Made by a program: the position numbers and the translations under genes. Under the pieces are notes generated by a model, which saw only the letters and a list, made by a program, of their open reading frames with translations, made no database searches and was not told where the DNA came from. A DNA stretch of 64,000 bases from NCBI RefSeq assembly GCF_011383005.1, contig NZ_CP049935.1:3348001-3412000 (forward strand), in the 5' to 3' direction. Within the stretch, counting starts at the first letter, position 1. Every line of letters begins with the position of its first letter. Of this stretch, positions 49,834-60,078 are shown piece by piece. This DNA is from Phycicoccus sp. HDW14 (GTDB lineage: Bacteria > Actinomycetota > Actinomycetes > Actinomycetales > Dermatophilaceae).

Positions 49834-51066
49834 GTGACCACCACCGTCCACACCCCGGATCGTCCGCCGGTCGCCGACGGACTCGGTTTCCCCACCGGCG
49901 ATCCGGAGCACCCGTCGGAGCTCGGGTGGCCCGCCACCGTTTCACGTGAAACGCTCAGTGACGAGGACGACGACCCGGTGACGGGAACGTCCGACTCACC
50001 AGGGGGAGCGGGGGACGGGTCGGCGGCACCGACGTCGGAGCCGGAGACCACAGCACCTGCTGACACCACGTCGCCCGAGGACCGGCCCACGGCCGGGTCC
50101 ACCGACGACGACACCGACGACCACGAGGAGCGAGCAGCCATCGCCGCATCGATTCCCGGAGCCGACTGGAACACCCCGCTCGCGCAGGCCGTCGCCGAGG
50201 ACGCGCGCAAGCGGATCACCCTCACCGGTCGCTCCGTCCCCCGGCCGGCGCAGACGCGGGTCCTCACCGTCGCGAACCAGAAGGGTGGAGTCGGCAAGAC
50301 GACGACCACGGTGAACGTCGCCGCAGCGCTCGCCCAGGCCGGCAGCACGGTCCTCGTCATCGACCTCGACCCCCAGGGCAACGCGAGCACGGCCCTCGGC
50401 ATCGACCACCACTCCGAGGTGCCGAGCGTCTACGACGTCCTCGTCGACGGGCGCGCCCTCGCCGAGGTCGTCCAGCCCTGCCCGGACCTGCCCGGCCTGG
50501 TCTGCGCCCCCGCGACGATCGACCTCGCCGGCGCCGAGATCGAGCTCGTCTCGCTCGTGGCCCGTGAGACCCGGCTCCAGAAGGCGGTCGCGGCGTACGT
50601 GGCCCACCGGGTCGCGACGGGGGACCAGCTCGACTACGTCCTCGTCGACTGCCCGCCGAGCCTCGGCCTGCTCACCGTCAACGCCTTCGTCGCCGCCAAC
50701 GAGGTCTTCATCCCCATCCAGTGCGAGTACTACGCGCTGGAGGGCCTCAGCCAGCTGCTCAAGAACATCGAGCTGATCCGCAGCCACCTCAACCCCTCGC
50801 TGCACGTCTCGACGATCCTCCTGACGATGTACGACGGCCGCACCCGGCTGTCCGCCCAGGTGGCTGACGAGGTCCGCGAGCACTTCTCGGCCCAGACCCT
50901 GCGGGCGACCGTTCCGCGTTCGGTGCGCATCTCCGAGGCGCCGAGCCACGGCCAGACCGTCATGACCTACGACCCGAACAGCAGCGGCGCCCTGTCCTAC
51001 CTCGAGGCGGCCGTCGAGCTCGCCGAGCGCGGCGCCGCGCGACCCACGAGCGAGGAGACCGCATGA
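49834..51066 (+). CDS. parA: ParA chromosome-partitioning ATPase
   Basis: A 410-residue MinD/ParA-type ATPase with the deviant Walker A NQKGGVGKTTTTVNVAAAL and Walker B DYVLVDCPPSLGL. It forms DNA-bound gradients that pull ParB-parS complexes. The first 140 residues are a disordered acidic region (DDDTDDHEERAAIAAS). GTG at 49834 is preferred over the upstream ATG because AAGGAGG lies just in front; the first residues read MTTTVHTPDRPP. The parS site at 49939 lies within the coding sequence (encoding VSRET). It overlaps parB by four bases. Confidence 0.97.
   Translation: MTTTVHTPDRPPVADGLGFPTGDPEHPSELGWPATVSRETLSDEDDDPVTGTSDSPGGAGDGSAAPTSEPETTAPADTTSPEDRPTAGSTDDDTDDHEERAAIAASIPGADWNTPLAQAVAEDARKRITLTGRSVPRPAQTRVLTVANQKGGVGKTTTTVNVAAALAQAGSTVLVIDLDPQGNASTALGIDHHSEVPSVYDVLVDGRALAEVVQPCPDLPGLVCAPATIDLAGAEIELVSLVARETRLQKAVAAYVAHRVATGDQLDYVLVDCPPSLGLLTVNAFVAANEVFIPIQCEYYALEGLSQLLKNIELIRSHLNPSLHVSTILLTMYDGRTRLSAQVADEVREHFSAQTLRATVPRSVRISEAPSHGQTVMTYDPNSSGALSYLEAAVELAERGAARPTSEETA
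49939..49952. promoter_or_regulatory. parS site inside parA
   Basis: Perfect GTTTCACGTGAAAC within the parA coding region, encoding VSRET. This is the fifth site of the cluster. Confidence 0.9.
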
Positions 51067-52099
51067 GCGAGAAGCGGCGAGCCCTGGGCCGCGGCCTCGG
51101 CGCGCTCATCCCGAGCCAGCCGGCGACCGACCGCCCGGTCGACGTCTTCTTTAAGGATCGCGAGGGCGGGCCGACGCCGGCGGGGGAGGGTGCCGAGAAC
51201 GGCGCCGCCCCGCACCCCCGAGCGACACCCCCGCGACGACGGAGCCCACCGACGGCCTGCGCCCGGTCCCCGGGGCGCGCTTCGCGGAGATCCCGCTCGA
51301 CGAGATCACGCCGAACCGCCGCCAGCCGCGCACGGTCTTCGACGAGGACGAGCTCGCCGAGCTCGTGCACTCGATCCGCGAGATCGGTGTCCTCCAGCCC
51401 GTCGTCGTGCGTCCCGTGCCCGACGCCGCCGCCGACGACACCGTGCGCTACGAGCTGATCATGGGCGAGCGCCGCTGGCGCGCCTCCCGGGCGGCGGGCA
51501 AGGAGACCGTCCCGGCGATCGTCCGGTCCACCGACGAGGACGACCTCCTGCGGGACGCGCTCCTCGAGAACCTCCACCGCAGCCAGCTGAACCCGCTCGA
51601 GGAGGCCGCCGCCTACCAGCAGCTGCTCGACGACTTCGGCTGCACCCAGGAGGAGCTGGCCGGCCGCATCGGCCGGTCCCGGCCGCAGATCTCCAACACC
51701 CTGCGCCTGCTGCGCCTGCCCCCGCTCGTGGCTCGGCGGGTCGCCGCCGGGGTGCTCAGCGCCGGCCACGCCCGGGCCCTGCTCGGCCTGCCGGACGCCG
51801 CGACGATGGAGCGGATGGCCCAGCGCATCGTCGCCGAGGGCCTCTCCGTGCGCAGCGTCGAGGAGCTGGTCGCGCTCGGCGACGGCGACACCCCGCCGCG
51901 CCGCAGCAAGCCGCGCCCGGGTGCCCGGCGTCCGCAGCTCGACGACCTCGCCGCCGACCTCTCGGACCGGCTCGAGACCCGGGTGCGCATCGCCCTGGGC
52001 CAGAAGAAGGGTCGACTCACCGTCGAGTTCGCCTCGGTCGACGACCTCAACCGCATCCTCGACGTCATGAAGCTGCGCGCCACGGCCGACGCCGACTGA
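51063..52099 (+). CDS. parB: ParB chromosome-partitioning protein, frame-broken
   Basis: The N-terminus [20 protein letters not shown] contains the ParA-interacting Leu-Gly motif. After about codon 50 the frame shifts in a run of five Cs (51215-51219, expected six), and the next frame continues [20 protein letters not shown] with the CTP-binding GERRWRAS motif and the helix-turn-helix [20 protein letters not shown]. It ends with the dimerisation domain. ParB is needed for segregation, so the break is probably an assembly deletion. The start ATG overlaps the parA stop. Confidence 0.95.
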
Positions 52100-52149
52100 C
52101 TCGACGAACGCCGGATCACGTTCTGCCAGAACGGTATTGCCGCCGCAAC

Positions 52150-52187
52150 GAGAACGGCCCCGGACCATCAGGTCCGGGGCCGTTCTC
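52150..52187. terminator. Strong hairpin between convergent parB and trxA
   Basis: GAGAACGGCCCCGGACC (52150-52166), loop ATCA, then the perfect 17-base complement (52171-52187). It lies between convergent stops, so it can terminate both directions. Confidence 0.85.
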
Positions 52188-52211
52188 CGCTCGACAGCGG
52201 TCTGGGGTGCC

Positions 52212-52538
52212 TCAGCCGAGGAACTGCTCGAGCTCGCGGAGCAGCACCGGCTTCGGGCGGGCGCCGATGATCGTCTTGACGATCTCGCCGCCCTGGTAGA
52301 CGTGCATCGTCGGGATGCTCGTGATGCCGAGCTTGCCCGTGATGTCGGGGTTCTCGTCGGTGTTGAGCTTGACGACGGAGACCTTGTCACCGTGGTCGCG
52401 GGCGATCTCCTCGAGGACCGGGGCGACGGCGCGGCACGGGCCGCACCACTCGGCCCAGAAGTCGACGAGGACCGGCTTGTCGCTCTTGAGGACGTCGGCC
52501 TCGAACGTGGCGTCGGTGGTCTTGCTGACGGCTCCCAT
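52212..52538 (-). CDS. trxA: Thioredoxin
   Basis: A 108-residue thioredoxin with the WCGPC redox centre in DFWAEWCGPCRAVAPVLEE. It reduces disulfides with electrons from the thioredoxin reductase encoded next. The family fold ends with the cis-Pro loop SIPTMHVYQGGE. ATG at 52538 starts MGAVSKTTDA. Confidence 0.98.
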   Translation of the reverse strand: MGAVSKTTDATFEADVLKSDKPVLVDFWAEWCGPCRAVAPVLEEIARDHGDKVSVVKLNTDENPDITGKLGITSIPTMHVYQGGEIVKTIIGARPKPVLLRELEQFLG

Positions 52539-52672
52539 GGGGGTTCCTCTCTGTGCGCCGGTGACCGGCGGGGTGGTCGATGGGGCGGACGTGGACGAGT
52601 GGGGCGGATGGTGCGATGGTGCCGGACCGGTCCGACACCGGTGGGCGACGGGGTGGCGGTGCCCCCCGCGCC

Positions 52673-53602
52673 TCAGTGGGCGAGGAAGCGTTCGGCGTCC
52701 AGGGCCGCGGCGCAGCCGGAGCCGGCTGCGGTGATGGCCTGCCGGTAGGTGTGGTCGACGAGGTCGCCGCAGGCGAAGACACCGTCGACGTTGGTCTTCG
52801 AGGTCCGGCCCTCGGTGAGGACGTAGCCCTCGGCGTCGAGGTCGACCAGGCCCTTGACGAGCTCGTTGCGCGGGTCGTGCCCGATCGCGACGAACAGCCC
52901 GGTGGCCGGCAGCTCGCGGGTCTCGCCGGTGACGGTGTCGCGCAGCGTCACGCCGGACACCTTGGACTCACCGTGGATGGCGTCGACGGCGCTGTTCCAC
53001 GCGAAGTGGATCTTCTCGTTGGCCTCGGCGCGCTCGGCCATGATGCGGCTGGCGCGCAGCTGGTCGCGGCGCACGACGACGGTGACCGAGCGGGCGAACT
53101 TCGTGAGGAAGGTGGCCTCCTCCATCGCCGAGTCGCCACCGCCGACGACGACGATGTCCTGGTCGCGGAAGAAGAAGCCGTCGCAGGTCGCGCACCACGA
53201 GACGCCGTGCCCGGAGAGGCGCTTCTCGTCGGGCAGGCCGAGCTCGCGGTAGGCCGAGCCCATCGCGAGGATGACGGCCCGCGCGCGGTACTCGGTGCCC
53301 GAGCCGTCGCGGACGAGCTTGACGTCGCCGTCGAGCTCGACGTGCTCGACGTCGTCGGTGACGATCTCGGCGCCGAAGCGCTCGGCCTGGGCCCGCATGT
53401 TCTCCATGAGGTCCGGGCCCATGATGCCGTCGCGGAAGCCGGGGAAGTTCTCGACCTCGGTGGTGTTCATCAGCGCACCGCCGGCGGTGACCGAGCCCTC
53501 GATGACGAGCGGCTCGAGGTTGGCGCGGGCGGCGTACACGGCGGCCGTCCAGCCGGCCGGGCCGGAGCCGATGATGATGACGTTGCGGACGTCGGAGGTC
53601 AC
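52673..53602 (-). CDS. trxB: Thioredoxin reductase
   Basis: A 309-residue NADPH-dependent flavoprotein: [16 protein letters not shown] binds [11 protein letters not shown] holds the redox-active cysteines and [16 protein letters not shown] binds NADPH. GTG at 53602 ([14 protein letters not shown]) lies eight bases after AAGGGGA; the in-frame ATG at 53611 is an alternative. The longer frame to 53752 is not TrxB-like. It is followed by trxA. Confidence 0.97.
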   Translation of the reverse strand: MTSDVRNVIIIGSGPAGWTAAVYAARANLEPLVIEGSVTAGGALMNTTEVENFPGFRDGIMGPDLMENMRAQAERFGAEIVTDDVEHVELDGDVKLVRDGSGTEYRARAVILAMGSAYRELGLPDEKRLSGHGVSWCATCDGFFFRDQDIVVVGGGDSAMEEATFLTKFARSVTVVVRRDQLRASRIMAERAEANEKIHFAWNSAVDAIHGESKVSGVTLRDTVTGETRELPATGLFVAIGHDPRNELVKGLVDLDAEGYVLTEGRTSKTNVDGVFACGDLVDHTYRQAITAAGSGCAAALDAERFLAH

Positions 53603-53794
53603 GGGACACATCCCCTTGTGGTGCGAGTGGGCGGCGACCGCAACATGCGGTGCATTCGTGGAACCGATCCTAGGGCCGCGCTGTTCCCGGCGCGGCCCCG
53701 CCCCGCCGGTCGGCGCCGGGTGTGTTGCCCGGCCGGCTCCCGGGGGCCCCATCCGTCACACGAGCGCGCCACGGGGGGCGCGGAACCCCTGACG

Positions 53795-54691
53795 TCAGGG
53801 GACGGCGACCGGGCCCGTGAGCACCCCGGGTGCGTCGGCGGTGCAGCTGCGCGAGACGGCCCACACCCGCCGCTTTCCCTCGGCCGTGGTGGCGACGAGC
53901 ACCGCCGCGGCCCGGCCGTCGACGTCGGCGAGGTCGACGACGACCGTGTCGGCCACGGGCACGCCCAGCCCCTCGGCGCACGCCCGGGCCCCGTCGGCGC
54001 TCGAGAGGGGGCCGTACGCGGTCTCGCGGTCGGGCCGGGCACCCTTGGACTCCGACCCCGAGGGCGCCGTCGTGGGCTCCCGGCCGGTGCCGTCCCACGG
54101 GAGGCTGGCGCGCACCTCGGTGGCGAGCCCGGCCGCGGTGTACCGGCGGCCGCTGCCGAGCACGACGACCCCGAGCGAGCCGTCCTCGGCGAACAGCGTC
54201 CGCGCCCCGCCCCCGGCGGCCTCCGGGGCGGCCGCGCCACCGGCCGAGTCGGCACCGGAGGCGGAGTCCTCGGCCATCCCGATGCTCGCCTGCAGCCCGC
54301 CGGGGCGCAGGGTCTCGACGACGAGACCGCCGATGCCCAGCACCCCGACGACGCCGGCCGCGACGGCGACGAGGTGCCACGACGAGCGTCGACGGCGGCG
54401 CAGCGGCACCACCCGGTCGTCGAGGTCGTCGTCGGGGTCCTCGCTCGGCCGGAGGGCACCGGCACCGGGCCGCTGGGCGTCGGCGTCGACCCGCACCGGG
54501 GCGGCGGCCGCGAGGAGGGCCTGGTCGAGGTCGGTGTCGGCTGCTGCCGCCGCCTCGGCCGCGAGGGCGGCCTCGATGCGGGCGACGAGGTCGGCGGGCA
54601 TGGGTCCGGGGTCGGGCAGCGACCCGAGGAGGGCACGCATCCCCGTGGGGTCGTGCTCGATCGGGTCGGTGTCGTCGTGGGGGTGGCTCAC
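53795..54691 (-). CDS. Anti-sigma-factor-like membrane protein
   Basis: A 298-residue protein. The N-terminal half is a cytoplasmic acidic/helical region (PADLVARIEAALAAEAAAAA); one span, LVAVAAGVVGVLGIGGLVV, follows, and then an extracytoplasmic domain (RYTAAGLATEVRASLPWDG). The position directly downstream of sigM identifies it as its probable membrane-bound anti-sigma factor. GTG at 54691 has GGAGG ten bases upstream. No zinc-binding HxxxCxxC motif is visible, so it is not a classical ZAS protein. Confidence 0.8.
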   Translation of the reverse strand: MSHPHDDTDPIEHDPTGMRALLGSLPDPGPMPADLVARIEAALAAEAAAAADTDLDQALLAAAAPVRVDADAQRPGAGALRPSEDPDDDLDDRVVPLRRRRRSSWHLVAVAAGVVGVLGIGGLVVETLRPGGLQASIGMAEDSASGADSAGGAAAPEAAGGGARTLFAEDGSLGVVVLGSGRRYTAAGLATEVRASLPWDGTGREPTTAPSGSESKGARPDRETAYGPLSSADGARACAEGLGVPVADTVVVDLADVDGRAAAVLVATTAEGKRRVWAVSRSCTADAPGVLTGPVAVP

Positions 54692-54797
54692 GAGATCCTC
54701 CGGGAGGCCACGTGCCGAGGGCGGCGGGCGGTGCGATCGGTGTGGATGGTGTCGGTCGTGGGGGGCAGCGGGCGGGCTGCCGACCGGGGGTAGGACG

Positions 54798-55448
54798 TCA
54801 CGAGGCCCCCTGCGGTTCCGTGCGTCCGTTCGGGGCGGGCACCCCGGTCGGGTCGGCGCTCGCGGACGGGTCGTCGGTCGGCGCCTCGACGGCCAGGCCA
54901 CCGGGCCGGAGCACCCGGGCGAGCGCCTCCCGGCCCCGGAAGCACCGCGACTTCACCGTGCCCTCGGCCACCCCGAGCACGACGGCGGCCTCGGCCACCG
55001 GCAGCCCGTGCATGTCGACGAGCACGAGCGCCGCGCGCTGGGCCTCCGGGAGGCGGGCGAGGGCCTCCCGCACGACGAGGGAGGTCTCGGTGGAACCGTG
55101 CCGGTCGTGGAGGTCGGGCAGGTCGAGCTCGCCGAGGTCGCCGGCCCGGCGCACCGACACCTTCTCGCGGCGCAGCCGGTCGAGGCAGGCGTTGACGACG
55201 ATGCGGTGCAGCCACGTGGTCACGGCGGCCTCGCCGCGGTAGGCCTCGGCCCGCCGGAACGCGGAGATGAACGCCTCCTGGACGGCGTCGGCGGCCAGCT
55301 CGCGGTTGGACGTCGTGCGCAGCGCGACGGCGTACATCCGGTCGCGGTGCCGGCGGAACAGCTCGCCGAACGCGACACCGCCGTCCCCGGCGACGTGGCG
55401 CGCGAGCAGCGCGGCGTCGTCGAGGTCCTGGAGGTCCTCGGCGCTCAC
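54798..55448 (-). CDS. sigM: ECF RNA polymerase sigma factor SigM
   Basis: A 216-residue ECF sigma factor. Region 2 is VAFGELFRRHRDRMYAVALR then DAVQEAFISAFRR, and region 4 contains AEAAVVLGVAEGTVKSRCFR with the sigma-70 helix-turn-helix. The position next to trxB, the anti-sigma gene and murJ is the SigM cluster of Actinobacteria, which responds to envelope/oxidative stress. The C-terminal tail beyond residue 180 is low-complexity. The start is ATG 55448. Confidence 0.92.
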   Translation of the reverse strand: MSAEDLQDLDDAALLARHVAGDGGVAFGELFRRHRDRMYAVALRTTSNRELAADAVQEAFISAFRRAEAYRGEAAVTTWLHRIVVNACLDRLRREKVSVRRAGDLGELDLPDLHDRHGSTETSLVVREALARLPEAQRAALVLVDMHGLPVAEAAVVLGVAEGTVKSRCFRGREALARVLRPGGLAVEAPTDDPSASADPTGVPAPNGRTEPQGAS

Positions 55449-55460
55449 GGGACAGCCCTC

Positions 55461-57631
55461 TCAGCCGGTGACGACGACCTCGTCGAGCCACGCCCTGCGC
55501 TTGCCCTGGTCGTCCGCGTGGAGTCCGGTGTACCAGATGATGATGTACTGGCCGGTCACATCGGCGGGGACGGGGAAGTCGAGCGTGCCCTTGGCGTCGG
55601 ACTTGGCCCCGATCTTCTTGGCGCCGTCGCGGGTGGCGTCCGGCCCGATCCACACCTCGAGGTCGACGCTCTGCGGGACGTCGAGCCGGACGTCCTGGGG
55701 CTTCTTGTTCGGCCCGAGGTCGACGATCAGGCCGAGACCCTTCTTGAGGCCGCCGAAGTTGTCGGTGCGGTAGTTCTCGGAGTTCCAGCCGGTCGAGGGG
55801 TTGCCGTCGTAGGTCTTCGGCGTGAGGTTGTTGTTCTCGGCGCCGTCGCCGTCGGGGTCGTAGGCCTCGACCTTGAGGATCGCCAGCGGCTCGGGGCGCC
55901 CCCGCCCTCCTCGTCGCCGGTGGCCGTGGAGCTGGCGCTCGGGGTGGCGCTCGCCGAGCTCGAGGTCGTGGGGGTCAGGGAGGCGTCGCCGAGGACGTCG
56001 CTGTTGGCCCCGATCTGCTTGACGCCGTAGATGCCGATGACCAGGGCGACGACGAGGAAGGCCACGACGATGCCGAGGGCCAGCTTCGACTCGTCCTTGG
56101 TGAGCGGCTCGGCCGGGACGAGGGGCGCGGGGGCGTCGAGCTCGTCGAGCCCGTCGGTGCGGGGCTCGACGACTCGGGTGTCGGGGGAGAGCTCGGAGAC
56201 CTTGTCGACGGCCCGGCGGGCGAAGTCGGAGACCTTCGTGCCGACTTGGCCGAGCGCGCCGGCCACCGCGGCGCCCGCGGCGGCGCCGCGCCCGGTGTCG
56301 CCCCCGTCGTCTTCGCCGGGGTCGTCGACGTCGTCGGGAGCGCTCGTCGACGGGCGGACGTCACCGGCCGCCGGGGCGGACGCGCCGGCCGTGCCGCCGA
56401 CCGCTCCCGCTGCGCCGGCTGCGCTGGCGAGGGCGGCGGTCCGCGCGGGGGCGGGCAGCTCGCCGGTGTCGCTGTGCAGCCAGTCCGGCGGCTCGGCACG
56501 GGCGATGACCCGGGTCGGCTCGTCGTCGGCGTCCGACGGCTCGGCGGGCGGCAGCGGCGGGATCACCGGCAGGGCGGCCGTCGCGCCGTCGGCTGCGGGA
56601 GCGTCGTCGTCGAGGTCCGTCTCGTCCTCGTCCTCGTCGTCGACGTCGACCTCGGGCTCGTCGTCGGTGTCGGCCTCCGCGCCGGGAGCCGTGACCTCGG
56701 GTGCGTCGTCCTCGGGTGCGTCGACCGGTCCGCCCGCGACGAGCGCGGCCTCGTCGGTGCCCACGTCGTCCGCATCCACGTCGTCCGTGTCCACGTCGTC
56801 GGCATCCGCGGCGCCCGCGTCGTCGCCGCCCGCGGCCTCCGCGGCAGCGGGCACCACGGGACGGCCGACCACCTGGCGCGAGGGCCAGGGCGCGACCTGA
56901 CGGGCGTAGTCGCCGGGGCTCGTCGGGCCCTCGTCGTCGGTGAGGGTGAGCCGGCAGATGGCGTCGAGGTCGCGGGGCACGCCCGCGGCGATCTCGGAGG
57001 GTGCGGCGACCCCGCCGGGCACCCGGGGCGCGCGCGGCAGGCCGGCGGCGCCGGCGCCGAGCGGCCACAGCCCGGTGAGCCCCGCGTAGGCGAGGGCGAC
57101 GACCCCGACCGCGTCACGGCGGGCGGCCTCGTCGGGCTCGAGGCCGTCCTCACCGGCGCGCACGGCGGCGACCTCGAGGCCGCGCAGGCGCACCTCGCCC
57201 TCGGGCGTGCGCAGGACGTCGTCAGGGGTGAGGTCGAGGTGGTGCAGGCCGCGCTGGCGAGCCGACTCGAGGGCCGAGGCGACCTCTCCGGTGATGCGGC
57301 GCACCTCGTCGCCGGGGATGCCGCCGTCGGTGACGAGGTCGGCGAGGGTGCGGGCGTCGGCCAGCTCCTCCTCGACGACGTAGGCGACCTCGGTGTCCTC
57401 CCCGACGTCGAGGATGCGCACGAGCACCGCGTGCGCGACCGAGCCGGCCCGGCGGGCGGCGTCGAGGAAGGCGGCGGTGCGGTGGTCGTCGGAGGTGACG
57501 ACGAGCACCGAGACGCGCCGGCCGAGCGTCGTGTCGTCGGCGGTCCAGCGCTCGGTGCCGCGGTCCTGGGCGAGCCTGCGGTGCACCGTGTACCGGCCCC
57601 CGAGGACGGTGCCGGGTCCCACACCCTTCAC
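55461..57631 (-). CDS. Pseudokinase-like membrane protein with C-terminal discoidin-like domain, frame-broken
   Basis: The N-terminal 250 residues follow a protein-kinase fold (VGPGTVLGGRYTVHRRLAQD), with HHLDLTPDDVLRTPEGEVRL in place of the catalytic HRDLKPxN loop, so the catalytic Asp-Lys-Asn set is altered and activity is doubtful. Acidic repeats (DADDVDTDDVDADDVGTDEA), a TM helix (IVVAFLVVALVIGIYGV) and an extracytoplasmic sugar-binding-like region (YDGNPSTGWNSENY) follow. The frame breaks in a GGGG run at 55893-55896 (CCCC on the coding strand). It is next to murJ, whose mycobacterial homologue is fused to such a pseudokinase, so it probably regulates peptidoglycan lipid II export. Confidence 0.82.
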
Positions 57632-57706
57632 CGTGGCTCCTTCCGGTCGTGGTCACGGCCTGACCCCGCGGGTCCCCCCACGGGTCCGACCATCGTAGGG
57701 GGTCGG

Positions 57707-59363
57707 TCAGCGACCACCGAGGGCACGCACCCGGCGCAGGACGGGCGAGAGCAGGCGCCCGACCTCCTCGACCCCGAGCAGGTGGGCGACCCCCCACGTG
57801 ACGGCGAGCTCGATGACACCGGCCACACCGAGCACGACCGCCCCGAGCAGGAAGGTCTGCACGCCCCGCTCGGCCCCGAAGTCCGGGAAGAGGGTGTGGA
57901 CGGCCAGCCCGAGCAGTGCGGCGGTGACGACCGCCGGCACCCCCACCCGGACGTAGACCCGGGCGGCGCCGCGCAGGCCGATGCGTCCGTGCTGGCGGCG
58001 CAGCACGACCCACCCGACGGCCGCCCCGACGACGTAGGCGAGCGTCTGCCCGAAGGCGAGGACGGTGGCCGTGCGCTGCGGGGGAGGGTCGAGGCGAGCA
58101 GGGCGATGGCCATGGAGATGCCGGTGACGACGCACTGGGTGCGGAAGGACCAGAAGGTCTGCTGCTGGGCGTAGAAGACGCGGTCGTTGAGGTAGACCCA
58201 GCCGAGCGGCAGCAGGCCCCGAAGAGGCCGAGCAGGACGGCCGCGATGGCCTGGGTGTCGGACAGCGGGTTCTTGAAGAACAGGGTGGCGGTGACGACGG
58301 GCACGGTGGCCAGGACGAGGGCGACGACCGGGATGAGCAGCGGCGCCGGCATCCGCAGGCCCTGCTCGTGGTGGCGCATGACGGTCTCGTGGTCGCCGCG
58401 GCTGGCCGCCTCCGACAGCTGCGTGTAGAGGGCGGTGACGAGCGAGACGGTGACGATGCCGTGCGGAAGCATCATGAGCAGCTGGGCCGGGCTGAAGGCC
58501 GCGATGCCCGCCGCCGGCAGGCCGAGGCGCTTGCCCTCGTCGGCGGCGTGGGTGAGGACCTGCGTGGTGACCCAGAACCCCACCTGGACCACGACGATCG
58601 ACCCGAAGCTCCACTTCGCGACGTCGGAGACGCCCTCGAAGCCGTGCCCCTTGAAGCCCCACCGCGGCCGGTAGCGGAACCCCATCCGGCGCAGCGGGGG
58701 CACGAGCGCGGCGGCCTGCAGCGCGATGGACAGGGTGGCGGTGCCCGCGAGGATGCCGATCATCTGCGGCGTCCACGACCCCGGGTCGGCGCGCACCGGC
58801 AGCCCGGCGGCCACGAACCAGCCGAGGCCCCCGATGGCCACGACGTTGGCCACGAGCGGCGCCCAGGTGAAGGCGGCGAAGCGCCCGTTGGCGTTGAGCA
58901 CCTGGCCGAAGATCGTGTAGAGCCCGTAGAAGAGGATCTGCGGGACGCAGATGAACGCGAAGACGGTGCCGAGCTGGAGGGCCTCCGCGTTGCTCGTCTT
59001 GAAGTACAGGCGCACGAGCAGCGGCGAGGCGATGGTCAGCACGGCCGTGGCGACGACGAACAGGGCGATGGCGGCGGTGATGAGCCGGTTGACGAAGTCC
59101 TCGCCGGCGTCGGGGCGGGTGCGGGCCCGGATGATCTGCGGCACGAGGACCGCGTTGAGGGTCCCGCCCGCCAGCAGCAGGTAGAGGCTGTTCGGGAGGG
59201 TGTTGGCGACGGTGAAGGCCTCGGCCGCGAGGCCGGTGCCGCCGATGACCGAGGTGAGCAGCAGCGCGCGCAGCATCCCTGCGACGCGGCTCGCGAGGGT
59301 TCCCGCGGCCATCACGGCTCCGGAGCGGCCCACGCTGGGGGCCGGGGCGTTCGTGGTGCTCAC
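57707..59363 (-). CDS. murJ: Lipid II flippase MurJ, frame-broken twice
   Basis: A MOP-superfamily transporter of about 14 spans; segments such as SRVAGMLRALLLTSVIGGTG and NTLPNSLYLLLAGGTLNAVL mark the N-terminal half, which is intact. Two frame losses occur downstream, in a CCCC run at 58217-58220 (FGA to PLGWVYLNDRVFYAQQ) and a GGGGG run at 58080-58084 (ASTLP to QRTATVLAFGQTLAYVVG). GTG at 59363 (MSTTNAPAPSVGRSGAVMAA) starts it and overlaps the NUDIX gene by four bases. It flips lipid II for peptidoglycan synthesis. An essential gene, so the breaks are probably assembly errors. Confidence 0.95.
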
Positions 59364-59850
59364 CCGGCGTCGCCCGCGAGCCGCTGCCACGCGAGGCGGG
59401 CGATCCGCCGCTCGTTGGGGAAGGTCAGGTGCCGGTGCGCCTCGTCGAGCGGCAGCCACGCGACGTCGATGGCCTCGTGGTCGGGGTCCTTCTCGATGGT
59501 GAGGTACCCGCCGGTGGCCTCGAGGAGGTAGTGGTGCACGAACTTGTGGATGCGCCGGTCGCCGGCCGCGAACCAGTAGTCGATGGTGCCGAGCTCGATG
59601 AGCACGCGACCCTCGATGCCGGTCTCCTCCTCGACCTCGCGGACGGCGGTCTGGGCAGGGTCTCCTCGCCCTCGATGTGCCCCTTCGGCAGGCACCACTC
59701 GACCCGGCCGGCGCGGTTGCGACGGGCGATGACGGCGATGCGCGCGCGTCCCTCGTGCACGTCGACGACCACCCCGCCCGCGCTGCGCTCCTCGACCGCC
59801 GGGAGCCGCCGGGGGCCCACCCCGGTCGGATCGGCGGCGGCGTGGCTCAT
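59360..59850 (-). CDS. NUDIX hydrolase, frame-broken inside the Nudix box
   Basis: The Nudix box reads GHIEGEET-(P)AQTAVREVEEETGI after correction of a lost base in a GGG run (59658-59660); upstream is VEWCLPKGHIEGEE in one frame, downstream TAVREVEEETGIEG in another. The ATG at 59850 (MSHAAADPTGVGPRRLPAVE) is the natural start. Nudix enzymes cleave nucleoside diphosphate-X compounds; the substrate is unknown. The gene lies between murJ and cca in Actinobacteria. Confidence 0.92.
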
Positions 59851-60078
59851 CTGGTCACTGTAACCACTGGGGCACCGGGGGAGGTCGGGTCCGGGCCGTG
59901 GCCGGTGTCGCGGGGCGGGGGAGGTCGGGGGAGGTCGGGGGCGAGGTGGTGGTCTCCGCGGACTCCTCAGTGCTGACGTCGCCCGCAGCACTGAGGAGTC
60001 CCCCTCCGGGGCCACCCGCCGCCGCGTGGAACGGGTGCCGCCGGGCCCCTCGCCGTCGAGCACCTAGGCTTGACCCTC

